The notes under the pieces: model-generated | Told to the model about the DNA's origin: nothing | Databases searched by the model: none | Seen by the model: only the letters and a program-made list of their open reading frames with translations | Program-made: the position numbers and the translations under genes | From: Kitasatospora sp. MAA19 | Lineage (GTDB): Bacteria > Actinomycetota > Actinomycetes > Streptomycetales > Streptomycetaceae | DNA: 64,000 bases | Assembly: GCF_029894125.1 (NCBI RefSeq) | Contig: NZ_JARXYZ010000032.1 | Span: 1-64,000 of the forward strand | Reading direction: 5' to 3' | Shown: positions 16,025 to 24,639 of the stretch, piece by piece | Layout: the number at the start of each line of letters is the position of its first letter | How positions within the stretch are numbered: the stretch's first letter is position 1

Positions 16025-17710
16025 TCAACCCTGATGAGCGCCTCCTACGCTGCCCTGTCGATTCAACGCATTCTTCTTACGCTCCGCTTCTTCCACCTTC
16101 CACCTTATCGTCGTGGCAACATCATGCCGCACGAACTCTGCTAGATCTTGGGATCCGTCAGCAGATCTCTCTTTCCATCCTATTCCCAATGCCACATGGA
16201 CGATCATGCTGCACGTCGCTTCCTGATCAAGGAATCCATCGGCAACAAGCTCTCCCATTTCTCGGCAAAATCGAAGAAGGGAATCGAAGTCCGACGCTCC
16301 GGCCCTTCGGAATTGGCGCAGTGAGATTGCGGCGGACCCAAGAAGTCCATCTCGGGAGTGATGGTTCCGCTTGTGACCGAAGGCGTCTCGTTGCCTCTGT
16401 TCCATCTCGAGTGTCACGAATTCTCCCGATATCAGCCTGTCGGCAAAGCCGTCGACGGCCAGGACACCTCGTCCGGCCAGTCTGACCACCTTGGTGCCTG
16501 GAGGAGCGAATCGCGCGAGGTCGCGCTCCTCCGTGCGGGAGGTGGCGAAGAGCACCATGCTCTTGTCTGCGGGCAGGTCGCCCAGGAGGCTGATGGCGGG
16601 CATGAGGGTTCCGTAGGGGCGTCCGTCAAGGAGGACGGCGCTTCCGCCGGCCCAGTACAGGGCGCCGCCGCCTGCCCCGAAGACCAGTTGCAGGGCTGGT
16701 ATGCCCTCGGTCGCCGCCCACAGGTCGAGCGCTTGCCGAAGTGCTTCTTTCCGCGTCTCAGCGATCTCGGAGTGCGAGTTTCCGTACGCCTTCCGGGTTT
16801 CTCGCCTTGCTGCTTCGGCGGCTTCGGCTTTCTCCCTTTCGAGAGCCTCGTTCACGCTCGCCGTCATCTGCTCATGAAGCAGGCGGTTTCGTCTCGCCTC
16901 TTGCTCGGCGTATTCCCTGTCGGCCTCCTCTAGCTCATTTCCCCGGGCCATGTTCTGCTGCGTTGTCCAGAACGCACGCCAGTGCCCGCCCGTCGCGTGA
17001 GGAAGGTTGAAGACACCCTCGACCAATCGGTGTTCGACTACGCGCTCGCCGAGGACCCAAGCCACGAAGTCACGCAGGGAGACACCACTGACGGGTGCCC
17101 ACCACCGGACCGGCGGTCCCTCCCGGCCTTCCGGTTGCGGCCTGGTGTCCAACCGGGCAATCCCCGAGGTGACATCCCACTGGTCCGACTCCCACGACGG
17201 TGTGGCCACGTGGATGGAGGGCACCCACCCGAGCCACGGCCGGACGGTGGGGGCGACCCAGCAGACGCGGACGCCGTCGCGGTGAAGATTATCCGTTCGC
17301 TCACGGACCAGCTCGATGGTGATCGGGGAGAGCTGTGCTTCCCAGGCGAAGCGCTTCGAGCCGTCGGGGGAGATAGCCATCACGTCTGCCCGCCAGGAGC
17401 CGTCGTCAGCCCGTACCTCGAGTTCGCCGTACCAGCCGGCTTCTCGGACCAGTGTGACGAGCTGGAGCTTCAGCAGGTGGTGTTCGAGCGACTCACCGGC
17501 CAGGACGCATTCTGGCGCCTGGGGGTCGTGGGCGAAGAAGCGCAGGCCTCTCGGTGAGACCTTCGCATGCAGGCCGTGCCCGCACTCCAGGCAGACCAAC
17601 GGCGTTCGTGGCCTGGTCCGGTGGACCAGGCTCCAGGCGCGCCCACAGCCCAGGTCCGCCATGGTCGCGTCGAGCCGGCCCCACTGCGAGTGCCGTGCCG
17701 TGAAAGCCAT
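16025..17710 (-). CDS. CoiA-family nuclease-like protein (second copy)
   Basis: 561 residues from ATG 17710, with GGGGGGCGG directly upstream; the longer frame to 17773 adds nothing conserved. It opens with a zinc-binding block (CLECGHGLHAKV at 40-51, FFAHD at 58-62, C68) and ESLEHHLLK, then the CoiA core ADVMA (D109) and FAWEAQLSPIT (E124, Q126). A helical, charged middle (about 260-340) may be a coiled coil. The C-terminal 220 residues are unassigned. It shares the WEAQxSPIT motif with 3331-4653 but little else, so the two are distant relatives rather than a recent duplication. Confidence 0.75.
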   Translation of the reverse strand: MAFTARHSQWGRLDATMADLGCGRAWSLVHRTRPRTPLVCLECGHGLHAKVSPRGLRFFAHDPQAPECVLAGESLEHHLLKLQLVTLVREAGWYGELEVRADDGSWRADVMAISPDGSKRFAWEAQLSPITIELVRERTDNLHRDGVRVCWVAPTVRPWLGWVPSIHVATPSWESDQWDVTSGIARLDTRPQPEGREGPPVRWWAPVSGVSLRDFVAWVLGERVVEHRLVEGVFNLPHATGGHWRAFWTTQQNMARGNELEEADREYAEQEARRNRLLHEQMTASVNEALEREKAEAAEAARRETRKAYGNSHSEIAETRKEALRQALDLWAATEGIPALQLVFGAGGGALYWAGGSAVLLDGRPYGTLMPAISLLGDLPADKSMVLFATSRTEERDLARFAPPGTKVVRLAGRGVLAVDGFADRLISGEFVTLEMEQRQRDAFGHKRNHHSRDGLLGSAAISLRQFRRAGASDFDSLLRFCREMGELVADGFLDQEATCSMIVHVALGIGWKERSADGSQDLAEFVRHDVATTIRWKVEEAERKKNALNRQGSVGGAHQG

Positions 17711-18210
17711 CCGCCCCCCAAGTCTGTACGCGTTCACCGCCCCGCAGTTCACCAGAACAGACTGACGACACAAGCCGTCCCCGGGTAGTCCGCGGCCAGG
17801 TATAAATCACGCTGATGCGGTCGCCGGTGTCGGCGGCCGGGTCGGTACGGGCGGTCGGGTTGGTCGGTCACCGGTCCCCGCCGACGGCCAGTTCGAGTGG
17901 CACGCCGGGAAGCTCTGTCACAGACCGTGGCGCCACAGCCAGGGCTCTGCTGCGTGGCTCGGGGTGATTGCTCGTTTGTGCTTCTTCCTGCTTGGCCTGC
18001 TCCTGAAGCAGACGACGAGGACCGGGGTGGACGAACTGGCGGGCAAGCAGGTGTGCGCGTTGCCGGGCCGCTGAGGGGACGCAGGGCGGCTGACTGCGCC
18101 TCCTGTCGGTACGAGCCTCCCGTGCCCACGAGCCCGGCAGGTCCCGGAGGCGGAGGCCGGAGTGGCCTCGGACTGGGTTGCGGCCGGGGGCGCAGGTCGG
18201 GTCGACGAGG
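17711..18210. other. 500-base gap with no convincing gene
   Basis: Open frames occur on both strands (for example 17749-18129 minus) but have the composition of GC-rich shadows. An AT-richer patch, GGTATAAATCACGCTG near 17800, could hold the promoter of the CoiA-like gene. Confidence 0.4.
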
Positions 18211-19098
18211 TCACGAACTCTCAGAACCCTCCGTGAACGCGGTGGCGTGGTCGGTGGCCCACTGGCGAAACGTTCGCGGCGCCGTCCCGAGGATGTCGGC
18301 CACCGCGGTGGTGATGTACGCGGGCTGTCCGACCGCCGCGCTCCACGCGGCGAGCAGCATGTCGACGACAGAGCTGGGCGCCGTACCCTCCGACAGGCTC
18401 CGGAACTCGTCCGGCGTCATCTCCTCGAATGCGATCTGTCGCCCCAGGGCGTCACCGATGACGCCCACCTGCGCGGCGTGGGTCAGCGATTCGGGGCCCG
18501 TGAGGACGTAATCACCTCCGATGTATTCGTTCTGGTAGAGGGTCCGTGCCGCGACGGCTGCGACGTCGCGGTCGTCGACCGGTGCCGTCTCGGCAGCGCC
18601 GTAGGGCCACCGGACGAGCTCGCCCTCCCGGATCGCGGGCGCCCACCAGGCCAGCGAGTTCGACGCGAGCATTCCCGGCCGGATGATCGTCGACTCGAGT
18701 CCGGTGGCCGCGATGAGCCGCTCGATGTCGGCGTGCAGCACCGCCATGGGGTTTGGCTGCTGGAAGAAGGGGTGCGGCGTCTGGTGCGGGGAGGAGAGGA
18801 AGACGACCCGCCGCACGTGGGCTGCCAGCCGCTCCACGACTGCCGCGGCGGTCTGAGGCGGTGCGGTCCAGACGAGGAAGACCGCACCGGCGCCGTTCAA
18901 CGCCGGGTCGAGCGACTCGGGCACGGTGAGGTCGCCGGTGAAGACCTCGACCTTCGCCGGCAGCATCGCCGCTGCCTCGGGGCGATGGGTGAGGGCGCGG
19001 ACCGGCACGCCCGCGTCGAGGAGTTGGTCGAGGACGACGCGGCCGACCCGGCCCGTCGCCCCGGTCACGAGGACGGGAGGAATGTCTGTCTGACTCAT
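18211..19098 (-). CDS. NmrA-like NAD(P)-binding protein
   Basis: 295 residues from ATG 19098 (ATG 19107 is also possible). The N-terminus is a Rossmann dinucleotide-binding motif, VLVTGATGRVGRVVLDQLL. The later pattern (VFTGDLTVPESLDPALNGAG, FLVWTAPPQ, RVVFLSSPHQ, STIIRPGMLASN) is that of atypical short-chain dehydrogenase/NmrA-like proteins. The usual catalytic Tyr-xxx-Lys is not obvious, so it may act as an NAD(P)H quinone reductase-like enzyme or a redox sensor. It is divergent from a TetR regulator 66 bp away, which probably controls it. Confidence 0.85.
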   Translation of the reverse strand: MSQTDIPPVLVTGATGRVGRVVLDQLLDAGVPVRALTHRPEAAAMLPAKVEVFTGDLTVPESLDPALNGAGAVFLVWTAPPQTAAAVVERLAAHVRRVVFLSSPHQTPHPFFQQPNPMAVLHADIERLIAATGLESTIIRPGMLASNSLAWWAPAIREGELVRWPYGAAETAPVDDRDVAAVAARTLYQNEYIGGDYVLTGPESLTHAAQVGVIGDALGRQIAFEEMTPDEFRSLSEGTAPSSVVDMLLAAWSAAVGQPAYITTAVADILGTAPRTFRQWATDHATAFTEGSESS

Positions 19099-19113
19099 GC
19101 CGCCCATGGAAAC

Positions 19114-19135
19114 GTTACTCGGTTAAAAAAGCAAC
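19114..19135. promoter_or_regulatory. Candidate TetR operator in the divergent NmrA/TetR gap
   Basis: The 22 bases from GTTACT to AGCAAC read almost the same on both strands: GTT-CT...TTAA...AG-AAC, with 14 of 22 positions symmetric around a central TTAA. It lies in the AT-rich centre of the 66-bp gap between the start codons, where TetR-type repressors normally bind. A direct repeat AAYGTTAC (19111-19118 and 19147-19154) flanks it. Confidence 0.5.
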
Positions 19136-19163
19136 TTGGTCATGTGAATGTTACGGTGGCCAA

Positions 19164-19760
19164 ATGAGCGAGCCGACGGGACTGCGAGCCCGCAAGAAGG
19201 AGCGGACGCGCGACGCCATCGCCGACGCGGCCGTATCACTGTTCCTGGAGCACGGCTTCGACCGCGTCTCGGTCAACGACATCGCCGTGGCCGCCGAAAT
19301 CTCCAAGCCGACCCTCTTCCGGTACTTCCCCACCAAGGAAGACCTGGTACTGCACCGGTTCGCGGACCACCAGGGCGAGGCGGCACGCGTCGTACGTGAC
19401 CGCGGGTCCGGCATCAAGCCGCTGACGGCGCTGCACTGGCACTTCCGGGCCGCCCTCGACCGCTACGACCCCGTCACCGGCCTCAACGACCATCCCGAGG
19501 TGGTGGCGTTCCATCGGCTGGTGTTCACCACACCGAGCCTGGCGGGACGGCTCACGCGCTACCAGCTCGAGGACGAAGAGGCACTGGCGGACGCCCTCGG
19601 CGAAGGCATCCAGGCACGCCTGCGAGCCGCCCAGGTACTTGCGGTCCAACGGGTGCTCGCCCGAACCAACTGGCAGAAGATCGCCGACGGTCGAACCGCC
19701 AGCGACGTCCACCCCGAGGCCGTAGCCGACGCCGACCAGGCATTCAACCAACTGCGGTGA
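19164..19760 (+). CDS. TetR-family transcriptional regulator
   Basis: 198 residues. The N-terminal DNA-binding domain is canonical: RDAIADAAVSLFLEHGFDRV, SVNDIAVAAEISKPTLFRYF and PTKEDLVLHRF. The C-terminal ligand domain is alpha-helical (ALHWHFRAALDRYD, VVAFHRLVFTTPSLAGRL). It is divergently transcribed from the NmrA-like gene and probably represses both through the operator at 19114. Its inducer cannot be read from the sequence. Confidence 0.9.
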   Translation: MSEPTGLRARKKERTRDAIADAAVSLFLEHGFDRVSVNDIAVAAEISKPTLFRYFPTKEDLVLHRFADHQGEAARVVRDRGSGIKPLTALHWHFRAALDRYDPVTGLNDHPEVVAFHRLVFTTPSLAGRLTRYQLEDEEALADALGEGIQARLRAAQVLAVQRVLARTNWQKIADGRTASDVHPEAVADADQAFNQLR

Positions 19761-19931
19761 CAGGCGACGCGCCCGATGGAAAGACGCCCTGCGGCCCTCG
19801 GTGCGCGCGTTTGCCGCGGGCCCGGCCAGGCCGCTTCCGTCCGATGATGGCCCCGATCAAGTGGGCACGGAAGGTGACGGAGGCGCGGCCAGATAGCTCC
19901 CCGTCAGGTGGCCGCCGGTGGGGAATCTGAA

Positions 19932-19966
19932 GGCTCTGGCGCGAGTTCCGTGAACGCTGCCCGTGG
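19932..19966 (+). repeat. ISL3 element left inverted repeat
   Basis: 35 bp beginning GGCTCTGGCGCGAGTTCC. It differs from the complement of 21986-22020 at two positions. Confidence 0.9.
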
Positions 19967-20116
19967 CTGTCTTCCGGAAGCCGATCTTGAGCGGCTGCCA
20001 GCAGGTCCGGGCTATCGTTGCCGTCTTGCTCCCGGTGGGCGAGTGCTTGCTGCACGTGGGTGTCCGCTAGCCTCCCGACCATGGAGTTTGCTGCTGGAGC
20101 GCCCCTCACCTAGCAC

Positions 20117-20377
20117 GTGACGTTGCAGAGCGGTGCACTGATCGAGCTGTGGGCCGATGCGTACACCACGGACGAAGGCGCTTACGTCTTCTCAGTCCTG
20201 GTTCGTGCGACAGAAGCGGAGCAGGCAGAACTTGATGTCACCGCGAGAACCCCCGCGGATCCCAGCCGTGTCGCCATTGCGGTAGCCCGCGTCCCCCTCA
20301 CGGAGGTGAAGAACCTCCACACAGCCGCCCTACGCGCCGTGAGCGGGCTCTGCGCTTGCCCCGCTGCTCTGGTGTAG
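20117..20377 (+). CDS. Small passenger protein inside the ISL3 element
   Basis: 86 residues from GTG 20117. It reads ELWADAYTTDEGAYVFSVLV and PSRVAIAVARVPLTEVKNLH and has normal amino-acid composition for a folded domain. It is convergent with the transposase gene, the stops being 20 bp apart. I do not recognise the family. It could be a regulator of transposition, or a host gene fragment that the element has picked up. Confidence 0.55.
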   Translation: MTLQSGALIELWADAYTTDEGAYVFSVLVRATEAEQAELDVTARTPADPSRVAIAVARVPLTEVKNLHTAALRAVSGLCACPAALV

Positions 20378-20396
20378 CTCCAGGACAAGGTGATCT

Positions 20397-21959
20397 TCAG
20401 GCCGCAAGGAGTACGCGTTTGCGCAGGAGGTCCAGCTTGGCGCGTCCGAACATCTGCCTCTTGAGCATCTTGATCCGGTTGACGTGACCCTCGACCGGGC
20501 CGGAGTTCCAGCGGAGCGTGAGGCCGGCCACGACGGCGTCCCAGTCCTTGCGCAAGCCGGTGGCGAAGCCTCGCAGCTCGGGCAGGGCGCTCGCCTCGGC
20601 GTCTGCGGTCCACTGTTCGAGTTCCTCCTGGCCGCGCCGGTTCACGAGGATCGACGCGAACCGGGCGACGAGGTCGCACGCGTCGTCCAACTCGCCACAA
20701 CGGATGCGTAGTTCCTTCAGGAGGACTTGCTGGGCCTCGGATCGGTGATCGGGGTTGGTGAGGATCAGTCCGGTCACCTCGCGGACTTTCGGGACCGGCG
20801 GGCGGGCGGTCGGCTTGGCGTTCTCGCGCAGCCGGTGCACGAAGCGTCGTATCGTGCGCTCGCTGACGGACAGGCCGCGTTCGGCGAGTTCGCGGTGGAG
20901 CCGTAGTGCGCTGTGGCAGCCCTCGTTGAACCGGGCGATCAGGTAGGCGGCGTGGCCTTCCAGGCTGGTCTGCCGGCCGCCCGAGGGTCCCGCGCCAATC
21001 AGCTCGTCCGCGGTGGCGGCGCGCATGAACTTCCGCACCGTCTTGGGGTCCAGCTGCAGCTCGGCGACGATCTGGCTGTGCCCCATGCCCCTGTCCACCA
21101 GCGCGTGGACGGCGGCGTGGCGCTCGCGGGTGCGTAGGGCCCGCGGTCCTTCCGGCAGTTCCACCTTCTTCTTGTCCGGCGCGGGCGGGACCCACCGCGA
21201 GCGCAGACGGGCGACCAGCCGCTCGGTGGCAACGCCGAGGTTCGCCCAGAGGTGGTACCTGTCCGCGACCTGCGTCGCCGTGCCGGCGCCGCGGCTCGCA
21301 CCCTCGGCATAGTAGGCGGCACGGTCACGGCAGATCACCTCGACACCGGGGTGTTCGGCGAGCCAGTGGGCCAGGGCGTCGGCGGACCGCTCAGGCAGGA
21401 CATCGACGGGACGGCGGCCCTCGATGTCGATCAGGACGGTGCCGTAGCGATGGCCCTTACACAGGGAGAAGTCGTCGACACCGAGCACCCGGACCCGCCC
21501 GATGGCCGGGTCCGGCAGCGCGCGGATCAGGCGTATCAGGGCGTCCCGGCCGATCCCTGCTGACAGGTGCTCGGCCAGGCGGGCCCCGGCCCGGCCACCG
21601 AGGGCAAGGGCGACGGCCTCGCGAACTTTCCGCAGCGGCACTGTGCGCCGCCCATAACGGAACGTCAGGCCGGGGATCTGCTCGGCGAAGGTCCGCTTCC
21701 CGCAGTCGGCGGTGTCGCAGAAGAACCGGCGGACCCGCAGGTGCAGCACGAGCTCCTGGCCGGAGACCGCTGTGTCGCTGACCTGCCGCTCGTACCCGCT
21801 GTGGACACGTCCTGACCAGCTACCGCAGCTCGGACACTCTGCCTCCGGTGCCCGACCCCGGGCGTGCACCCGTACCGACCGGCCAACCGGCCTGATCAAG
21901 TCCACGCTCAGCAGCGCGAACTGGGGGAACAAGGCGGCCAGAAGATCAGCGACAGACAC
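20397..21959 (-). CDS. ISL3-family transposase
   Basis: 520 residues, intact. The N-terminal zinc-binding domain has CPSC and CDTADCGKRTF. A helix-turn-helix-like segment follows (KVREAVALALGGRAG). The DDE core includes VLGVDDFSLCKGHRYGTVLI and VEVICRDRAAYYAEGA, and the conserved Trp-containing end is SGPVEGHVNRIKMLKRQMFG with the final glutamate. An insertion of about 110 residues with a second HTH (RGMGHSQIVAELQLDPKTV) is typical of the longer streptomycete members. It moves the element at 19932-22020. Confidence 0.93.
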   Translation of the reverse strand: MSVADLLAALFPQFALLSVDLIRPVGRSVRVHARGRAPEAECPSCGSWSGRVHSGYERQVSDTAVSGQELVLHLRVRRFFCDTADCGKRTFAEQIPGLTFRYGRRTVPLRKVREAVALALGGRAGARLAEHLSAGIGRDALIRLIRALPDPAIGRVRVLGVDDFSLCKGHRYGTVLIDIEGRRPVDVLPERSADALAHWLAEHPGVEVICRDRAAYYAEGASRGAGTATQVADRYHLWANLGVATERLVARLRSRWVPPAPDKKKVELPEGPRALRTRERHAAVHALVDRGMGHSQIVAELQLDPKTVRKFMRAATADELIGAGPSGGRQTSLEGHAAYLIARFNEGCHSALRLHRELAERGLSVSERTIRRFVHRLRENAKPTARPPVPKVREVTGLILTNPDHRSEAQQVLLKELRIRCGELDDACDLVARFASILVNRRGQEELEQWTADAEASALPELRGFATGLRKDWDAVVAGLTLRWNSGPVEGHVNRIKMLKRQMFGRAKLDLLRKRVLLAA

Positions 21960-21985
21960 CCATCATGATCGACAACTTTCAAGAT

Positions 21986-22020
21986 CCACGGGCGGCTTTC
22001 ACGGAACTCGCGCCAGAGCC
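21986..22020 (-). repeat. ISL3 element right inverted repeat
   Basis: Complement begins GGCTCTGGCGCGAGTTCC and matches 19932-19966 at 33 of 35 positions. It is followed directly by the target duplication AATCTGAA. Confidence 0.9.
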
Positions 22021-22178
22021 AATCTGAACTGGCCACTGACAGTCGACCTGCCCGACTTCGAGCAGGCCGCCCTGTGCTGAGTCACCGGTTCCCCCGCCAC
22101 CCCTGGCCCTGCGGCGAGGCGGGTCCTGTCGGCCGGATTCGACCGACAGTGCGTCAGATCGCCGCTACCTTCTGCAAC

Positions 22179-22889
22179 ATGAGTGAAATTCGACCGGTCG
22201 ACGACCGTTCCGCGCTGCGGGCCCGCCGTGCAGAGCCACTATCGGGCGCGCTGCCCTGCGGCAAGGAGGTGTGGTACGCGGCGTACGGGTCGAACATGCA
22301 CGCCGACCGGCTCGCCTACTACATCGCCGGCGGCCGCCCGCCCGGCGGCGCCCGCACCTACCCGGGCTGCCGCGACCGCCGGCTGCCCGAGCGGACTCTG
22401 CCGGTGCTGCTGCCCGGCGCGCTGTACTTCGCCCTGGAATCCGCGGTGTGGACCGGCGGCATGGGCTTCTACGACCCGGCCGCCGACGGCGAGATGCCCG
22501 CCCGCGCCTACCTCGTCACCACCGAGCAGTTCGCCGACATCGCCGCCCAGGAGATGCACCGGCACCCCGGCACCGACCTCGACCTCACCCGCGCCCTGGC
22601 CGCCGGCAGCGACCACCTCGGCCCAGGACGCTACGAGACCCTGGTGTGCCCGGGCACGATCGAGGGCGTCCCGGTGTTCACCTTCACCGCCCCCTGGGCG
22701 CTCGCCGACGCCGAACTCAACGTGCCCTGCGCCGCCTACCTCGCCAACTTCGCCACCGGCCTGGCCGAGGCCCATGGCTGGAGTCTGGAGCAGGCCGCGG
22801 CCTATCTTGCTGATCGGCCCGGCGCCGCCGGCCACTGGAGCGCCGACGCGGTGCTGGACGCCCTGCGCCCCGCATCGGCCCTGCCGTGA
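22179..22889 (+). CDS. Gamma-glutamylcyclotransferase-fold (GGCT/AIG2-like) protein
   Basis: 236 residues from ATG 22179. It begins with VWYAAYGSNMHADRL, the YxxYGSNM substrate-loop motif of the GGCT/BtrG fold. It continues with LPVLLPGALYFALESAVWTG, MPARAYLVTTEQFADIAAQE and GRYETLVCPGTIEGVPVFTF. Proteins of this kind are sometimes labelled histone deacetylase in streptomycete genomes, which the sequence does not support. The enzyme may act on a gamma-glutamyl amide, but the substrate is unknown. Confidence 0.75.
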   Translation: MSEIRPVDDRSALRARRAEPLSGALPCGKEVWYAAYGSNMHADRLAYYIAGGRPPGGARTYPGCRDRRLPERTLPVLLPGALYFALESAVWTGGMGFYDPAADGEMPARAYLVTTEQFADIAAQEMHRHPGTDLDLTRALAAGSDHLGPGRYETLVCPGTIEGVPVFTFTAPWALADAELNVPCAAYLANFATGLAEAHGWSLEQAAAYLADRPGAAGHWSADAVLDALRPASALP

Positions 22890-23154
22890 GCGCCCAGGCC
22901 GGGCCGGACGGACTGCTGTGGAGCGCCCGCGGTGCCGGGCGCGGCCCGGGGTGATGTACGGCGGCCGCGACCAGGTCCACCCCATCCGGGCCGCTTTGTC
23001 GGCGCGGGCGCGGCGTTCGGCGATGGCCTGGCTGCTGGCGGCGGTCTCGTCCTGGTGGGCCTGGGCGGCGACGCTTCGGTGAAGGCGGTTTCGCTTGGCA
23101 ACACGGACGTACCGGTGTTGCCGAGCGAGACCTTCATGGCCGCTCTTGACGTCG

Positions 23155-24639
23155 CTACCGCCCAGCCTGTGAACGGAAGAGCTCCTCGAACGCCGCAGCT
23201 GCCTCAGCAAGCTCCTGAGGATCCACATCCGCTGGATCGAGCTCCAGCTCGCTGCGGCAGTCGTGACAGAGGCCGTCGGTGGGCGCAGTGCCGTAGGAGT
23301 TGTAGCCGCACCCGTCCGTCGTGCACCACCACTTCCCCATCGGCTGGTTCTCGGAGGCCTGTGGCGGAATCGGCTTCTTCCCGAAGCGGCGGTCCACCCT
23401 CCGCTCCGTACACGCCTTGCAGGGCAGACTTGAACCGATGACCAGTCCGTCCTCGCATGACAGGTCTGGGCAGTCCGGCGACGGTTTGATCAACTCCACT
23501 GCCAGCCCGACGCCCGTCTTCGCCGTCTCGATCGGGTCCAGGCCGCACAGCTTCGCTAGGTACCCCCGGCTGACCCACCGTCGCTCGATTCGTGCCACCA
23601 GCTGCTCAACCGTGCGGTGCTTGAGCTGATCACGGATCAGGTCGCCCATCGGGTTCGCGGGAACACGGCTCGGCAACGGCTTGGCCGGCAGGGTGGTCAG
23701 CTCAGCCGGAAGGGCGGCCACCACAGTGCGCACCTTCGCGGCCTGCTCCCGGGTCATGCGGACGCCGCCGCTTCGTGACTTCGCCGAGCTGCTGGTCTTG
23801 TCGGACGCGGCGCAGCCGCTTCGCATCGCGCGCGCAGTACTACCTGTAGATGCCCTACGGGCGTCACCACCGGCTCGCGCCGGAGGCGCATCAGTTTCGT
23901 CTTTTTCTACTTCGTCTTGTTCCACCCCCCGGCGCGGGGGTACGACGCCCCCCGGCGCGGGGGTACGTACCCCCGCGCCGGGGGGTACCGGAATTGCTGG
24001 GTTCTCTCGCGTTTCTGCAGGTGAGCCCGTACCCCCCGGCGCAGGGGTACGGAAGTCGGCCAGCTCGGGCATACGGAAGTTGTCCACAGGCGGTACCGGA
24101 AGCTTCGCCTTCTTCGCCGCAGCGCGCTGATCAGCGACTTTGTCGCAGTGCACCTTGAGAGCGGTCCGGACCGCGGCAAGCCATGCGTCGAACTCGGCCT
24201 CGCGCTGCTTCTTCTGTTCCTGCGTCTCGCCCTTCGGCGCGCGGTTCATCCCGTACCAGGCGGCCATCGACTGTGGGCCGCGGTACCCGCGGGGCGGTGT
24301 CTGGTGGACGATGTACCGGTTGCGGCTGACCAGACCGGACGTGGAACGGATGACCTCGACAGCGCCGAGCACCTCCAGCTGCAGCATGTACTTGCTGACG
24401 CTGTCCGGCTTCTTCAGCTGGAGGATGCGGGCGAGGGATACCAGGCCCGGCCAGACCTCGTTGTCGTCCCTGCTGACGTTGACGTGCGCGACCATCCCCC
24501 AGTAGAGCGTGCGAGCGTCGTTGTCGGCGCCGGACAGGAGCACCCAGTCGCCGACCTGGCTGAATGGGGCACGCCGGCCGAGGGCGACCTCGAGATCCTC
24601 GTCGAGCTCAGACGGATCCGCGATGAAGCTGGAACTCAT
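23155..24639 (-). CDS. Replication-initiator-like winged-helix protein
   Basis: 494 residues from ATG 24639. The N-terminal 130 residues contain a winged helix typical of plasmid/phage replication initiator-like proteins (SQVGDWVLLSGADNDARTLY, EVWPGLVSLARILQLKKPDS, SKYMLQLEVLGAVEVIRS). The middle has a Pro/Gly-rich linker built from repeats of about 20 bases. The C-terminal region has a second helical block (RVPANPMGDLIRDQLKHRTV) and zinc-ribbon cysteines (CKACTERR, WWCTTDGCGYN, LCHDC). It may initiate replication of an element or regulate it. No other replication gene lies beside it. Confidence 0.65.
   Translation of the reverse strand: MSSSFIADPSELDEDLEVALGRRAPFSQVGDWVLLSGADNDARTLYWGMVAHVNVSRDDNEVWPGLVSLARILQLKKPDSVSKYMLQLEVLGAVEVIRSTSGLVSRNRYIVHQTPPRGYRGPQSMAAWYGMNRAPKGETQEQKKQREAEFDAWLAAVRTALKVHCDKVADQRAAAKKAKLPVPPVDNFRMPELADFRTPAPGGTGSPAETRENPAIPVPPGAGVRTPAPGGVVPPRRGVEQDEVEKDETDAPPARAGGDARRASTGSTARAMRSGCAASDKTSSSAKSRSGGVRMTREQAAKVRTVVAALPAELTTLPAKPLPSRVPANPMGDLIRDQLKHRTVEQLVARIERRWVSRGYLAKLCGLDPIETAKTGVGLAVELIKPSPDCPDLSCEDGLVIGSSLPCKACTERRVDRRFGKKPIPPQASENQPMGKWWCTTDGCGYNSYGTAPTDGLCHDCRSELELDPADVDPQELAEAAAAFEELFRSQAGR
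23925..24052. repeat. GC-rich iteron-like repeats with a 38-bp perfect palindrome
   Basis: The unit CCCCCCGGCGCGGGGGTACG occurs at 23925-23944 and 23948-23967, inverted at 23966-23985, and with one change at 24032-24051. The second and third copies together form a perfect 38-bp palindrome, 23948-23985, centred on TACGTA. It lies inside the initiator-like gene, encoding its Pro/Gly linker. Confidence 0.85.

Larger units (their letters stand above)
19932..22020. mobile_element. Complete ISL3-family insertion sequence with a passenger ORF
   Basis: The ends are 35-bp inverted repeats (19932-19966 and 21986-22020) that match at 33 of 35 positions and begin GGCTCTGGCGCGAGTTCC. They are flanked by the 8-bp direct repeat AATCTGAA (19924-19931 and 22021-22028), the duplication length of ISL3 elements. 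Inside are the transposase on the minus strand and, convergent to it, a small ORF at 20117-20377. At 2089 bp it is longer than a bare ISL3 element because of that extra ORF. Confidence 0.92.

Noticed and set aside
22890..23154. Minus-strand segment QDETAASSQAIAERRARADK
   Set aside because: About 40 plausible residues without a start or stop context; may be a gene scrap.
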